Shown here: in pieces, positions 1-10,907 of the stretch
Numbering within the stretch: position 1 is the first letter of the stretch
How the letters are laid out: every line of letters begins with the position of its first letter
Assembly: GCA_025201345.1 (NCBI GenBank)
Contig: JAIXMG010000017.1
Coordinates: 310,001 to 374,000 of the forward strand
Length of the DNA: 64,000 nt
Direction of reading: 5' to 3'
DNA from: Thamnidium elegans
Lineage: Eukaryota > Mucoromycota > Mucoromycetes > Mucorales > Mucoraceae
Notes under the pieces: model-generated
What the model saw: the letters and a program-made list of their open reading frames with translations, nothing else
Database searches by the model: none
Told to the model about the DNA's origin: nothing
Program-made: the position numbers and the translations under genes

Positions 1-45
1 AGTTTTTTTAGATTTTAGATTTTATTATTATTGTATATGTATTAC

Positions 46-759
46 CTGGTTTTGGACAAGCAAATGGTCTTTCACCTGTATGAGTACGTAAATGATTGTA
101 CATTTTGTGTCTCTTCGTAAATGGTTTATTACTTCTAGCACATTTTTGCCATTCACATCTATATGTTGCCTACAAAAAAAGAGAAAAAGGAAAGGGGTTA
201 AAATTAAAGTTTGGTTTTGAAACAGGTTTTTTTTTTTTTTTTTTTTTTTACTTTTCCACCACCCACATGGACTTCAGTAATATGAGATATTAATTTTTGT
301 AATATATCAAATTTTTGGCCGCAATTAACCCATAAACAAGTACGTACTGGCTCTTGTTCGTCTTCTGTAGTATTTTCATCATCATCCGTAATACAATGTT
401 TTTCTTTTTCTAACGCAACAAGTCTAGCAATAAGTTGTTCTCTTGACATGGTATCAAATTGTTTAGGATCAATAGCTGTTGGTTTTTCTACTTCATACGA
501 TTTCATTATATGGTGAGTTGTATCATTCAACTGGAACATCTCCTGCGTCTTTTTTTTATGATATTTTAATATTAAAAAAGGGGGAGGTATAACATGTATC
601 AAAAAAAAAACTTACAGGCAATGCATTATTATCAAATAAACCTTGTGTACTAATCAAGTGATACGGTTGGTCCGGAATAGAACAGGGTGGAGAAGGAATG
701 GCTTGTTGCGTAAATGCATTGACTTTGTTAATGTCGTTTGTAAACTGTTGTAAATTCAT
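46..759 (-). CDS. GLI/ZIC/AEBP2-like C2H2 zinc-finger protein, 5' part
   Basis: Three exons read in phase on the minus strand: 759-616, 542-252 and 169-46; a donor at 45-44 shows the gene continues beyond the window edge. The start is the ATG at 759. Residues 1-48 are polar and the next stretch is acidic (DDDENTTEDEQE). Then comes a first finger of the C-x4-C GLI type (CLWVNCGQKF, H-x4-H ending HITEVH), directly followed by a second, CEWQKCARSNKPFTKRHKM to HLRTHTG, with the TGERPF linker opening a third finger. Tandem fingers with wide C-x4-C spacing are typical of GLI/ZIC/AEBP2 proteins, which bind DNA in the nucleus. The target and orthologue are not identifiable from this fragment; ARID2/RSC-type or AEBP2-type chromatin proteins are possible. 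Confidence 0.75.
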
Positions 760-999
760 TCTGTTCAACAACTTTTTTTTTTTAAAAAAAGAAAGAAAGA
801 AAGAAAAGAAAAGAAAAAAAAATGGAAGAGGGTTTATTTTATACAGTGACCTTTTTTTTAGCTGAGAATCAAACTGTTTATCAACAGAAAATGGGGCTGG
901 AACGATTTAATATGTGTGTCCTTTACACTTTTTACTTCTATCATGCTGTCATACACGCACGATAGGAAAAGACTCTTTTGGTTGTGTAAGACCTTTAAG

Positions 1000-1440
1000 T
1001 CCAGAGCACACCATATTCGAAATGGCGGTTTGCTATTCTTAAAAAAATTATTGTTGTTGGGATGTAGGGATTCTGCAAAATACTCCAGGTCTTCCGGAAC
1101 GAACACATATCCCACATATTTTTTGAAGCATTGGTGTCTCTATTCCATAACAGAACCCTAAAATTGGTACAACAAAGAACCTTATTATTAAATTGGAGAC
1201 GGACGTTGCTTTTGTTTTTACAAGTGTTACAGACCTAGATAATTCTTTTTAGATTGTATTGCTTGTATACTTACGACAGACGTTCTAAACTCGTTTATAT
1301 CCAGTAGACATAACTCTCCAGGTTTTTCTCGTCTTCTAAGATTTTTATAAAATAGAGAGACTACACCATGCCGGTGGCCTTTAAAGTGAATGCTGTCGAA
1401 CTTTTTGAATTTACTGCGTCTCAGTAGCTTTGACAAGTAT
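1000..1440 (-). pseudogene. Decayed TnpB/Fanzor-like nuclease, C-terminal part
   Basis: On the minus strand, about 1436-1277 reads GHRHG (near 1375), then a basic stretch and LLDINEFRTS. After a possible intron or deletion, about 1190-1110 reads VLCCTNFRVLLWNRDTNASK. NEFRTS followed by a Cys pair and WNRDTNAS is the C-terminal signature of TnpB/Fanzor proteins: a RuvC-II Glu, a zinc ribbon, and the RuvC-III Asp in RDxNA. The first CxxC of the ribbon is missing, upstream RuvC-I sequence is absent and downstream frames are broken, so it is a remnant. Seen: the motifs. Known: Fanzor RNA-guided nucleases are eukaryotic TnpB relatives and occur in Mucoromycota. Inferred: this piece comes from such a gene. 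Confidence 0.55.
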
Positions 1441-1840
1441 ATAACGAAACCCAGTTAAGAGAGCCGCACGTTTCAGTTCACACACAAAAAAATTTACTAT
1501 ATTTATACCAGACTATACCTATTAATAATCGTATAGTATGACTGTGATGCTCAGAGGTTTTGTTAAACGAGTATATATAAAAAAAAACTTGATACTGGTA
1601 TAATCCTAAGAGTATACCCAAATTATTTTCTTTTAATCACTTAAATCATATTCGATCTAAGATTTTTAAGGAGTAAATGGACGTGCATTTCTTTGGTTTA
1701 TGCAAAGAAAATATCCTTTATTTTTAATTTAATACTTTGTATGTATCATGCGATTATATCAGTTATTAAAAGTTAATTTTGTTTTAAGTCAAAGACAGTG
1801 GTTGATAAGGAATAAAAGTAATATATTTTATTTCTTCCTT
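1437..1840. other. AT-rich interval between the nuclease remnant and the Hsp70-like gene
   Basis: No coding frame with recognisable motifs is visible. It probably contains the 3' untranslated region and terminator of the Hsp70-like gene and the lost upstream part of the TnpB/Fanzor-like remnant. Confidence 0.4.
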
Positions 1841-4800
1841 TTAAAAACGAGCCAAAGTCGTTGGTTCTGCAGGTCTAATTATATTATATGGTTCCATCTC
1901 ATCGCCCACAACTTTAGTCGACAAAGAAAAGGAGGAAGGATATCCTTCATAAACTATAGAAATGACGACAGGTAATTCTGAACCTATGTTATCAAAGGGA
2001 CCCCCAATTTGTGGTCCTTCGATTTTTTCTGATGTATGATCGAAACTGTATATTTCGTCAAACCCTAAATTATCTAAATTTCTCATCTTAAAGTATTCTA
2101 GTATATGTAAAATATTAGCTACAAAGTAATACTCTAGTAATACTACTTACGTATGCCAAAACGACCCCGTAATGTCGCTGATTTCAAACTCAAATTAAAT
2201 ATTCGTTTTGTTTGAGTACTTATTTTGTCGCCCTTTTTAAAAAGTAAAAATACTGATTTGTTGTCGAATGAAATAGTTTTTGTATCCGAACTCTTGTATC
2301 TGTAGTTAAAATGTCGATTTGTGTTGTGAGACAATTGATTAAAGAAGATATGATCAAAAGAAAATCCGTAACTTTTACTGAAGACTTGATGCAAAACACC
2401 TACTCGAAACACTTTATATAAAAGTGGTCGTTGCTTAAGAACAGGCTGCAAAATCTGGTTCCATAATTTTGGTATAACATAACAAGGTGTGTCGATTCGT
2501 TTATCATACATAAATTGATTGTTTTCATCCTCTAATATTTTCATAAAGATAGGTTGAAACCACGGATTGTAGTTGAAGCATATCATGTGAAAAATATACT
2601 CGATATTTCTATACTCTCTAAATAATTGCTTATTTATCAAAGAGGTATATACAGCAGAGATAACTTCTTGTAGAACCGGCCGGAAAGAGATATCTATAAT
2701 ATCGCTGATGGTTATACGGACGCTACAGATACAAGAGGTGCTTATATATATGGTGGTTTGGTCCGTGTATTGCACGACCGAGTTCTTGCCGAGAACCTAA
2801 ATACGATATATATTAAAATTTATGGTACTAAATGGGTAATGTTAGATCTGTTACCTGTTTGGATATATAATTACGAAGATTTTTTTTAAATTTTTCTAAA
2901 TTCTTTGTAGAAAATAACTCTAACAGCTCGATGGCATCATTTTTAATATGCGTGTCGCATAATTGAATTAAGGTACTGTCTGCCATTATGTTGTTCCACA
3001 TTTTTAAGCAAAATGAGTCGTGTATACTGGGAATATGAATTATTTTGTCTTGAGTGATAATAGATTCCGAGCCATCTTCATTCGAGTCAGATGCAGTTAC
3101 TACTCGGTTTAGTGTTAGCTGTATATAACTTTCATGCAATTGAGCTAGCACAAAGAAAGAGTTAATAGAAAATTCCAACTCGTAGGATTGTTGAATTAAA
3201 GGTAATATTCCTTCCCCTTGTGTTATAATTCTTAATTTTTTAAAGCGATCACCCTTTCGTATCAGGCCACTCGCGTATATTATATCCCTTAAATTGTCTT
3301 CAGTACCAAAAAGTTTCTCCAATAATATCTTTTCTATTGTAACTGCATATCCAATTTTTATATCCACATTAGATTCTATGAAGCTTGACAACTTGCTCAA
3401 TACAACTTCAGAAATATAAAGTATGTAAATCCTTATAAATGTCTTTATATATTTTTGTTGTTGAATAGATACCAAAGTAGTCTCTTCCGGGGTCTCTCCG
3501 CGTAGTATATCTTTAATTTCTTTCACGATATGCTTATCACGAGGGTCTTTATCACCAGAGAAAAGAAATTTGTTACCAATTAATTGCTTTTTACTGAACG
3601 CAATACACTTGAGTAAAACCTTCTTTGCAGTAGCGTCCTTAGTTACAGCAGCATTCTTATTTTCAATAAGCTCCTTATTTAGAAGACCCAAAAAGTGGAT
3701 TATGTCGCTGGAAACGCGTTTTTCGACAAACGTAATAGATCTTAATAGATAAAAAAAGCTATTTTTTCTTGTTATTGCCAGACATATTGTACATATAAGT
3801 ATCCTTACTATTTTTTTACGGTCAATGTCGTTACTTCTGAAAAACTAAAAAACGAACTAAGAGAGCGCAGGCTAATACTGTTTTAGCATTGAGACCTAAA
3901 AAAATCGGTATTTATATCTTACCTTGTACCGGTCATAAAATCGTTGTGGTCCCAAATCTCTTTGGTCAACCCGTTTTCGTCTAAAATCGAAAACGATAAT
4001 TGCGTAGACTCAAGTGATATATCTATTTGGAGAACTATTAGTATTGAATGAAAAAAAAAAAGTACGTAAGATAATTTGAAATACCTATGTTCATAATAGC
4101 ATCTGGTTTCGATTTCAGAAAGATGGAAGAACTAGAGACCGATTTTTCTGTGTGTCGTATACGCGGTTTACTGTATATGTTTGAATTTTGAATAGCATCA
4201 AAAGCATATCGGTTAGCACCAAATACTATAGTTGTGTAATTAATAATTGTGGACTGATTATATTGGTGCACAATACTTTTCGGGTTTAAAGATATACGGA
4301 TATGTTCCAGCATGCATTTAAACCAGGATACTAAATTAATATTTAAAATATATGTATCGTCGCTGTTCTCTGCAGTTGTAAAAATATCGTAGTCCTTTAC
4401 GTGGTTGTTGAAAAGTAAATATTTCAAGTTATCTAACAGAGTTTTTCGAAATCCGGAGCATATATTATAAATACATATGGACTTTATAAATTCCTTTTGC
4501 TCTGTATCTAAGTACCAATCTCTTTTATTAGAAATCAAAGGTTCCCTTAATAGATAAAGTATATTATTACAGTCGTCGAACTGTCATAAAAATTTTTTTA
4601 GCTACAGCAATTTTAACAGTATCATTCTAAATTACCTTAGTATAAAAATATACATCTTTCATGCGTCCTAAAATATCTTCTATGATAGCTTCCTGAATAG
4701 CCGCCGGTAAACGTTCCCCAATGAATGTTTTTATACCGTTTTCAATATCATCAAGGGTAAAAGAGATGAAAGCAGAACGAACAACTTTTGTATATATCAT

Positions 4801-5620
4801 AGAACCAGAGAAATCGAATAAACAATTTAAAGGAGAAATCAAATCCAGCTTTATCAACAATTTATCCTCTTTAATAGGCGTTAGTCTGCACAGAGCTGTA
4901 TTTTTTCCTCTTTTCAAGCAAAGTCTTTTATTATCTGAATTCGTTAAACTGTAACACATGGCTTCTAAGTCAGAGCAGAAAAAAAGTTTATCTTCGTGAT
5001 GACTTTTCGATATTAAACCGGCTTCGACAAAAATAGGTCGAATGATGTCCTCTCTAATTTTTTCTTCCCACTCAGACGGTACAACGAACACATAGTGGAG
5101 CATATCGAGATTTTTAATATTTTCGTTTTCTTCTTTCAGCTCTTTTATTAACAAACGTATAAAATTTGATATTGCTTTTAACAAGAATATGTCATGTTGG
5201 CTCCGACTACTTTTGCTTTTACGGAAAATACGATTCAATCTTTTCGAAAATTGATCGATTTTTACGAAGTCACCATAATTATTATGGAAACTTTTATCTC
5301 CCCAGCTTAGGACCTTCTTTTTGTGTTCATCATAAGCTATAAAAGTGTCTTTTCTATTTCTTATATTAGTCAAACCAAGTTTTTATTATGTTGGAATATT
5401 ATATATACTTACTGTAGTGCGCGATTAAAGTTTTTGGTTTTTCTTGTTGAAGTAGAAAAACAGTTTAAGCCAATTTTAGTACGATCTAAATCTATGTAAA
5501 CGAAACAAATTTTTTAAGTATAAAATAAAGATATCTCTATTTGCTAATAATAAAAAGGGAAGAATACTTACAAATAGCCACACAATAGGTGTATTGACTA
5601 AGATTGTGGACTTTTTTCAT
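1841..5620 (-). CDS. Large diverged Hsp70-like (actin-fold ATPase-like) protein
   Basis: Exons 5491-5413, 5359-4636, 4580-4085, 4034-3923, 3836-2855, 2796-2151 and 2097-1841 join without a stop and with matching phase. A short first exon starting at the ATG at 5620 and ending near 5572 is less certain. The product is about 1,110 residues, far longer than ordinary Hsp70 (about 640). The early segment has the Hsp70/HSPA12 order: VLSWG, then YVFVVPSEW (compare the VTVPA segment of Hsp70), EAGLIS and a SDLEAMCYSL (compare NEPTAAAL) segment. The canonical DxGTT phosphate loop is absent, replaced by a VAIYLDRTKIG-like stretch if exon 1 is right, so ATP hydrolysis is doubtful. I associate this with uncharacterised Hsp70-like families of Mucorales; the partner and location are unknown. 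The open, phased structure argues that it is a working gene despite the mobile-DNA surroundings. Confidence 0.65.
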
Positions 5621-5760
5621 AATTTAATATTCTTTTTTTTTTTAGTAAGTAAAGAAAAAGAGAAGAGGAATCTAGAATATATATATCTTTATTGAACCTA
5701 AATTTGTTTGACGGAAAAGAGAACACAGACCAATAGATCTTCGCATAACGCACGAATAAC

Positions 5761-5792
<32 letters not shown>

Positions 5793-6350
5793 CGTGGCTG
5801 ATCGTTTTTTTATTTCTGTTTATAAACTTTAATCCGTCAGACCAACTCTCATATCGGTCTGACGGGATTGGCTGTCATCCCTTTTGAGATGTCTAGAAAC
5901 AAACGTTCACTGACTTTGTGAAGACCTTATGTGACGATTTAATATTGAATGAACCAAGACTACAGTTATGGTACCTGCACTTCATTATTTTCGTTTTTTT
6001 TTAAGTATCAACGACCTAAAAAATCCTTTATCAATAACTCATGTTTTTCTTACCGCAACGAGACATGTTTATGGAGATTAGATGTTTGATTTTAAATAGG
6101 GAGAGAAAACTTTACTTTTATCGGTCCCGTGAGTATACTGCTTCCATATGTTACACGGTACGAAATGTATTTCAGTTTGAAAAAAAGATGCGTAGTCTAT
6201 TTATATTTACTTGAAAACAATTCCAAGTTATTATCGCATAAAATTATGCGTTTCATTCATTCTTTTGTTATACCGGGTAAAATATTTTAGCATTCCGTCT
6301 TACTACTTTAAATCATACCATTCGGTCGCGTATATGTAAAATTTTACATA
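5621..6350. other. Intergenic, T30 tract and hairpin
   Basis: No gene seen. Positions 5763-5792 are a run of about 30 T. Around 5836-5866 there is a perfect 9-bp stem (CGTCAGACC ... GGTCTGACG) with a 12-base loop. A weakly similar sequence in the same orientation lies near 8420. The interval ends at the TA-flanked element starting at 6353. Confidence 0.5.
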
Positions 6351-6437
6351 TACAGTGCTCACGGTACCAATTCGCGACTTTGTATTTTTTTTTGCGGGTT
6401 TACAAACTCCCAATTTGCGGGCTTGTCATTGGCCAAT

Positions 6438-6778
6438 TTACGTTTTACTTTCATACAATAATTAAACATTATGTTTTCAATTTCGGGCAAGAAGTATATT
6501 TAGGTACTATTTTGCCTCTTTTTGCATTGCCTTAATTGAAGAGAGAGAGATAGGGTATAGGTATTTATTTATATTTTACTGATTATTATAAGGTGAATCT
6601 GGACAAAGAGGCGAACTATAAACATAAATACCATCTGCTTCGGAAACACGAGAAGACAACTTTACTTCAACATTATCTGCTAACAAACGATCTAATCTTC
6701 TGACTTTCTCATAACCATTAAGGCGTTCCTCCATAAGCTGTTTGTTTTTTTCATGGGATTTTTTGATCTACTGCAATA
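6438..6778. repeat. Left subterminal inverted arm of the 1.56-kb element
   Basis: This is the reverse complement of 7477-7827 with few differences, for example TAGATC here against the complement of GAGATC in the right copy next to the putative acceptor. It contains the inverted copy of the 66-codon exon and its 3' flank, including a GA-rich stretch at 6540-6551. Confidence 0.85.
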
Positions 6779-6959
6779 CTCTGTAATGCGACCGGACCAC
6801 AAAAATATTGTGCCAAAGTTTTTATAAAAAGTCATACGTCACACTTTTTTGGATGTCCCCTAAACGATAAGGCTGAAGGTTAAATATTGTGATTTAAGCC
6901 GCAAAGGCCACTAAATCGTTTTTTGACCATGTAAATAGAATCCCTCTTTCCATTTGTTG

Positions 6960-7330
6960 TTAAAATGGTTGACAAGATGCTACGTTTGGTAATTGCTGCT
7001 CTTTTCTATAACATATAATAAGTACTAAAAAAACACGCAAATAGCCTTCAGAGATTGTAGCAACTGTATTATTGCTGTAGCACTGTTTCAATTCCGTTTG
7101 GGGTTGTGTAAACTTGTTTGAGTTTATAGTAAAGAGGCACCGTTTGGTGACGTTGGAAGGTTGTCTTGAGTTGCTGTTTGGCTTCACTTGCTTTTAGCAC
7201 CTCTTTCGGACAGAGTCTTTTGTGTAGATGCAACAGCAGTGTCATGCAGAAGATAAAAGGCTACAGCTGAATTGTAGACTGTAAAGGAAGATGGCAGTAG
7301 TTTTACACCTGGTGGTATGATTTCGATATG
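6960..7330 (-). pseudogene. Broken coding blocks inside the 1.56-kb element, family unknown
   Basis: Minus-strand frames with coding-like composition (for example EIIPPGVKLLPSSF, then LYYKLKQVYTTPNG) alternate with stops and frame changes. They point toward the left arm, whose copy of the terminal exon is on the same strand, so they probably represent the body of the element's gene. Similarity to any known transposase cannot be judged by eye. Confidence 0.35.
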
Positions 7331-7476
7331 CATGTTAGCGTAATGTAATTAAGCCATGCTTGTAGTCTCTTGTGCTTGGAACTTAAGGTTTGAAGATCAT
7401 TTTAATTATCAAGATTTGTTTATTAACTTCATATCAAAAATAAAATAAAAATAGACTAGCATTGACTATTCTCATG

Positions 7477-7827
7477 AACTATTGCAGGAGATCAAAAAAT
7501 CCCATGAAAAAAACAAACAGCTTATGGAGGAACGCCTTAATGGTTATGAGAAAGTCAGAAGATTAGATCGTTTGTTAGCAGATAATGTTGAAGTAAAGTT
7601 GTCTTCTCGTGTTTCCGAAGCAGATGGTATTTATGTTTATAGTTCGCCTCTTTGTCCAGATTCACCTTATAATAATCAGTAAAATATAAATAAATACCTA
7701 TACCCTATCTCTCTCTCTTCAATTAAGGCAATGCAAAAAGAGGCAAAATAGTACCTAAATATACTTCTTGCCCGAAATTGAAAACATAATGTTTAATTAT
7801 TGTATGAAAGTAAAACGTAAATTGAAA
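7477..7827 (+). repeat. Right subterminal arm carrying a terminal coding exon
   Basis: The mirror of 6438-6778. It starts with a perfect acceptor (TATTGCAG) and is then open from 7485 to 7682: a Lys/Glu-rich segment (KKSHEKNKQLMEERLNGYEK) likely to form a coiled coil, ending SPYNNQ and stop. This looks like the last exon of a gene. The left arm carries the same exon on the minus strand, in the direction of the broken coding blocks at 7300-6960. The protein family is not recognised. Confidence 0.6.
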
Positions 7828-8172
7828 AAATAAAGACGCTAACTGGGATCTTGCCAACCCATAAATGAGAATAAAAAAAAATACAAAGTCGCAAATTGGT
7901 ACCATGAGCACTGTATATTTACAGTCATTACTTACATAGTGATCGTCTTTATACGGGTACTCTGCTACGTATATATTGATTCTTGCCACAATTAGAATTC
8001 TGTAATAAAAAAAACAAAAAACAAAAAACATTCGATGACCATCTGAGTATCCATTGACACTTATTATTACAACCATGACGACATATCCTAAATAGGAGTG
8101 TTGTTGGTTACAGTACTCTTGTCGTTTATGATTCCGTTTTTTATTGTGTGTATATTTTGTATTATAAAATAA

Positions 8173-8216
8173 AGGGTCGCAATTTCAAGCCCCAAATTGG
8201 TACCGTAAACACTTTA
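8173..8216. repeat. Remnant of a TA-element terminus
   Basis: The stretch around 8190-8212 reads CCAAATTGGTACCGTAAACAC, close to the right end of the 1.56-kb element (CAAATTGGTACCATGAGCAC). It appears to be a decayed solitary terminus of the same family about 300 bp outside the intact copy. Confidence 0.55.
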
Positions 8217-9330
8217 TCTTTGATAGTCGTACAAGAACAGATATTTTCTATATTTTTATATATAACCCTTCTAACTTTATTATATCTTATCTAATAATAA
8301 TAGAGAGCTTCTATATATAGTCGGATATCGTATTTATATGTTTTGTAAGTTACACACTTATTAAATAAAAGTATTATTGAGTCCGGCCCAAACTATGTAT
8401 ATTTCTTAAAACTTTTACACAGTAAGACCAATTCTCATGATGGGTTTATAGGATTGGTTTTCGTTCTAATGAAGATTCATTAAAAGAAAATTGAAAACCG
8501 CACAATTGCTGAATATGTGAAGGTCCATTATATATCCACCGTCCAAACAAAAAAAACTCTGTGGATAGAATAGTTGCAACTCGCTCAAATTCTTATATTT
8601 GGGCGTGTTTGATTGTTTGACAGAGCAGTATTTTTTTTTTTCAAAAAATAACAAAGTCTATAATGCGTTTGTAAAGTGAAATGTTATACGTGTAAGTCGA
8701 TTTTGGTTACATTCGACTGTAACGATTAAATTTGACATTTTCATAAGAAAGTTATTTCTTTTTTAAAAACTTTAACTAAAAGTAATGAAGCCATAAATTC
8801 AATGATATGTTTAGTAGTTTAGATTCTTTTTTCAAAAGTGCTATAACGCATTATATATTATTATTTATTCATATTTTATGGTATCACGAGCCACATATTG
8901 TTATTGAAAAAACGAAGAGTACTGCGCAAGTATTAAAGAAAAAAGTTGTAATTTTTTTTAGCAGGGTGAACAAATCATGCAAAAAAAAAGGAGAAAGTAG
9001 TAAAAATTAGACATACTTTTCCTTTTAATATATTTGTTAATAAAAATGATAATAATAAAAATATTTGGACGCTGGAGTTAAGTAATAAAAGTTGAGTAAT
9101 AAAAAGAAGTTATCTTCTGTTTTATAATTTTAAAAGCATTATTTAAAACATTTATTTGAAAAAAAAAGCGGTTTTATTTATTTAATTAAAGCGTGTTCTG
9201 TAAATTATTTTATTTTCCATCGAGCACATGGCAACCACGTTTTTATATATTACTCGAGTCAACTATAAAAACGTAGTAATAATAAGAAGAGAGAAAAAAA
9301 GCAAGAAGAAAAGAGCAACTGTGGTGTGAT
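8217..9330. other. AT-rich interval without recognisable genes
   Basis: Only short frames of low-complexity composition are present on either strand; I see no motif, intron structure or strong repeat that would support a gene. It borders the fold-back repeat beginning near 9335. Confidence 0.4.
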
Positions 9331-9857
9331 AATTACTGCTAAAAAAAAAGCTCACTGAGATATCGCAGTTTAAAAATCGCTCACGTAAGAAATCACTGCT
9401 AATTTCAGCAGTTATAATAAATAATGGTCTTTAATTTATTAAAAAACAGAAAACGCGTTTCAGACACAAGTTGTATAATACAAAATAGTTGTTTCAAATA
9501 CATCTTTGATAAAAAAAAAATAAAAACGTACTTTTTTGTTTTTTTTCGATTTTCATTTTTGGGGGTCAACCCCTTTTGTTTTTTGGCCAAAAATCAAGGT
9601 TTTTTTGCGATTACTCCGGACCCAATTTGACTTTCTTTGTGAAAAAACCAAGAATAGTAAAGTACTCGTTTAGACGCATTTAATCCATTTTAAATAAACT
9701 TTTTAATTCAAAAATTGAAAGAGCAATCACTGTTTAAAAATAACTTTTTCTGAAAAAAATGACACGCGTTTTTTGTGTAACAATTTTTCTCGATTTTTTC
9801 ATTTACGTGGTTACATAAAATGTATTTTTTATTACTATTTTTGGTTATAGCAACGAT

Positions 9858-10760
9858 TACAGTGCTCACGGTACCAATTTGCGTCTTTTTAAATATTTTT
9901 GCGCACTTGTAAATATCAATTTGCGTAAGTTTAATTGGCCAATTTGCGTCAACTCAGAAACCAAATTGCGTTTTCCCTGAATCCCAATTTGCGCTTAAAT
10001 AAAATCAATTTGCGTCGTCCATAACACATTTCGCGTTATTTATTTTGCTGTGTAATTTATACTTAGTTTTCGGACCTGTTCAATAAAATTTCAGACATTC
10101 TCTTTTTTTTCGGACGATTTCAATTTTTTATTGAACAAGTTCCTTTTTATTTTCAGACTTAATTTAGACAAACTCCCTTTACAGTCAACGCAACATTAAA
10201 GGGCGGTTTTTTTAGAACCAAAAGGGGGCGATTTTATAATACAAATATACGTTAAATGACCCGCCCTTTAGAGTTGTGTTGACTGTATTCAGATTTACAC
10301 CATTCCTGGAAGTAGATTGCGCACTGGTCGAAAAAGATTGCACAACAAAGAAAATATCCCAAACTGCGCAAGTAAAAAATAAAGATTGCATAACTGTGTA
10401 ACCTTAGAGAGGTTCTTTATTCAACCATACTTGTAATTTTGCGTTGGAATAACTGTAAAATCCTCAAAGATCCTCCTCCAAATAGACACTGGTATAAGTA
10501 TCAACTATTCTCATAAATCGCCCTCCTTCAACAGTTTTTCTCTTTGTACCTTACTCTTAACTACAGACAGTATGCAGCTTCAAATCAATGAAGTTGATGC
10601 CAAGATTCCAGACTTCTTTATAAGCACTGAGCTCATACATTCACTTGGATTCAAACAGCTACTAGATTACATTCTAACCTGTACAGTCAGGTTGAATAGC
10701 GGTAAAGCAGCTTTTTTATTGAACAAACTACATATCCTGCAATTTCCTTCAACATATGTT
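9858..10760 (+). repeat. Left 903-bp inverted arm
   Basis: Reverse complement of 13810-14712, ending at the shared AACATATGTT. It includes the 108-bp MITE at 10180-10287 and a plus-strand copy of the exon starting at the ATG at 10572 (MQLQINEVDAKIPDFF). The only difference I noticed in the shared reading frame is GKAAF here against GKTAF in the right arm, implying recent origin or homogenisation. Confidence 0.85.
10180..10287. mobile_element. 108-bp MITE nested in the left arm
   Basis: It starts TACAGTCAACGCAACATTAA and ends with an inverted match (TAGAGTTGTGTTGACTGTA); TA at both edges fits a TA target duplication. It has no coding capacity. The inner halves are related (AAAGGGCGG ... CCGCCCTTT). 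Its mirror copy is at 14283-14390. Confidence 0.75.
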
Positions 10761-10844
10761 TACTTCTCAAATATATTTCTTAATGTGGGGCCGTCATTCG
10801 AAGATAGCCCCAAGTTTTCTTCCATCAGTATCTTCAACAAGTGA
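10572..10844 (+). pseudogene. Inverted duplicate of the element gene's first exon
   Basis: The frame starts MQLQINEVDAKIPDFF and is shared with the right arm for about 63 codons; after 10760 homology ends and the rest (to 10844) is unrelated. The intact context of this exon is the minus-strand copy at 13998. It is likely a passenger of arm duplication rather than a gene. Confidence 0.5.
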
Positions 10845-10907
10845 TGGGTATCGCAAATATCATCCTACATGTAAAAAAAAAAAATTAAAATCAGAGAATG
10901 AAATGGT

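Larger units (their letters stand above)
6353..7913. mobile_element. TA-flanked palindromic DNA transposon, 1.56 kb (Tc1/mariner-like ends)
   Basis: The ends are CAGTGCTCACGGTACCAATT (from 6353) and its complement ending at 7913, each flanked by TA (6351-6352, 7914-7915). The TA target and CAGTG start fit the Tc1/mariner superfamily. Inside the terminal repeats a second, nearly perfect inverted pair runs from 6438-6778 to 7477-7827 (about 340 bp per arm). Both arms carry the same short coding exon and 3' sequence. The centre (6779-7476) has minus-strand coding-like blocks broken by stops. No DDE transposase is recognisable, so it is probably non-autonomous or decayed. Confidence 0.7.

Noticed and set aside
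5836..5870. Possible tRNA from the hairpin
   Set aside because: No T-loop or anticodon-arm pattern surrounds the single stem.
8466..8654. Minus-strand frame in the gap after the 1.56-kb element
   Set aside because: No motif, no splice signals and no relation to the neighbouring elements.
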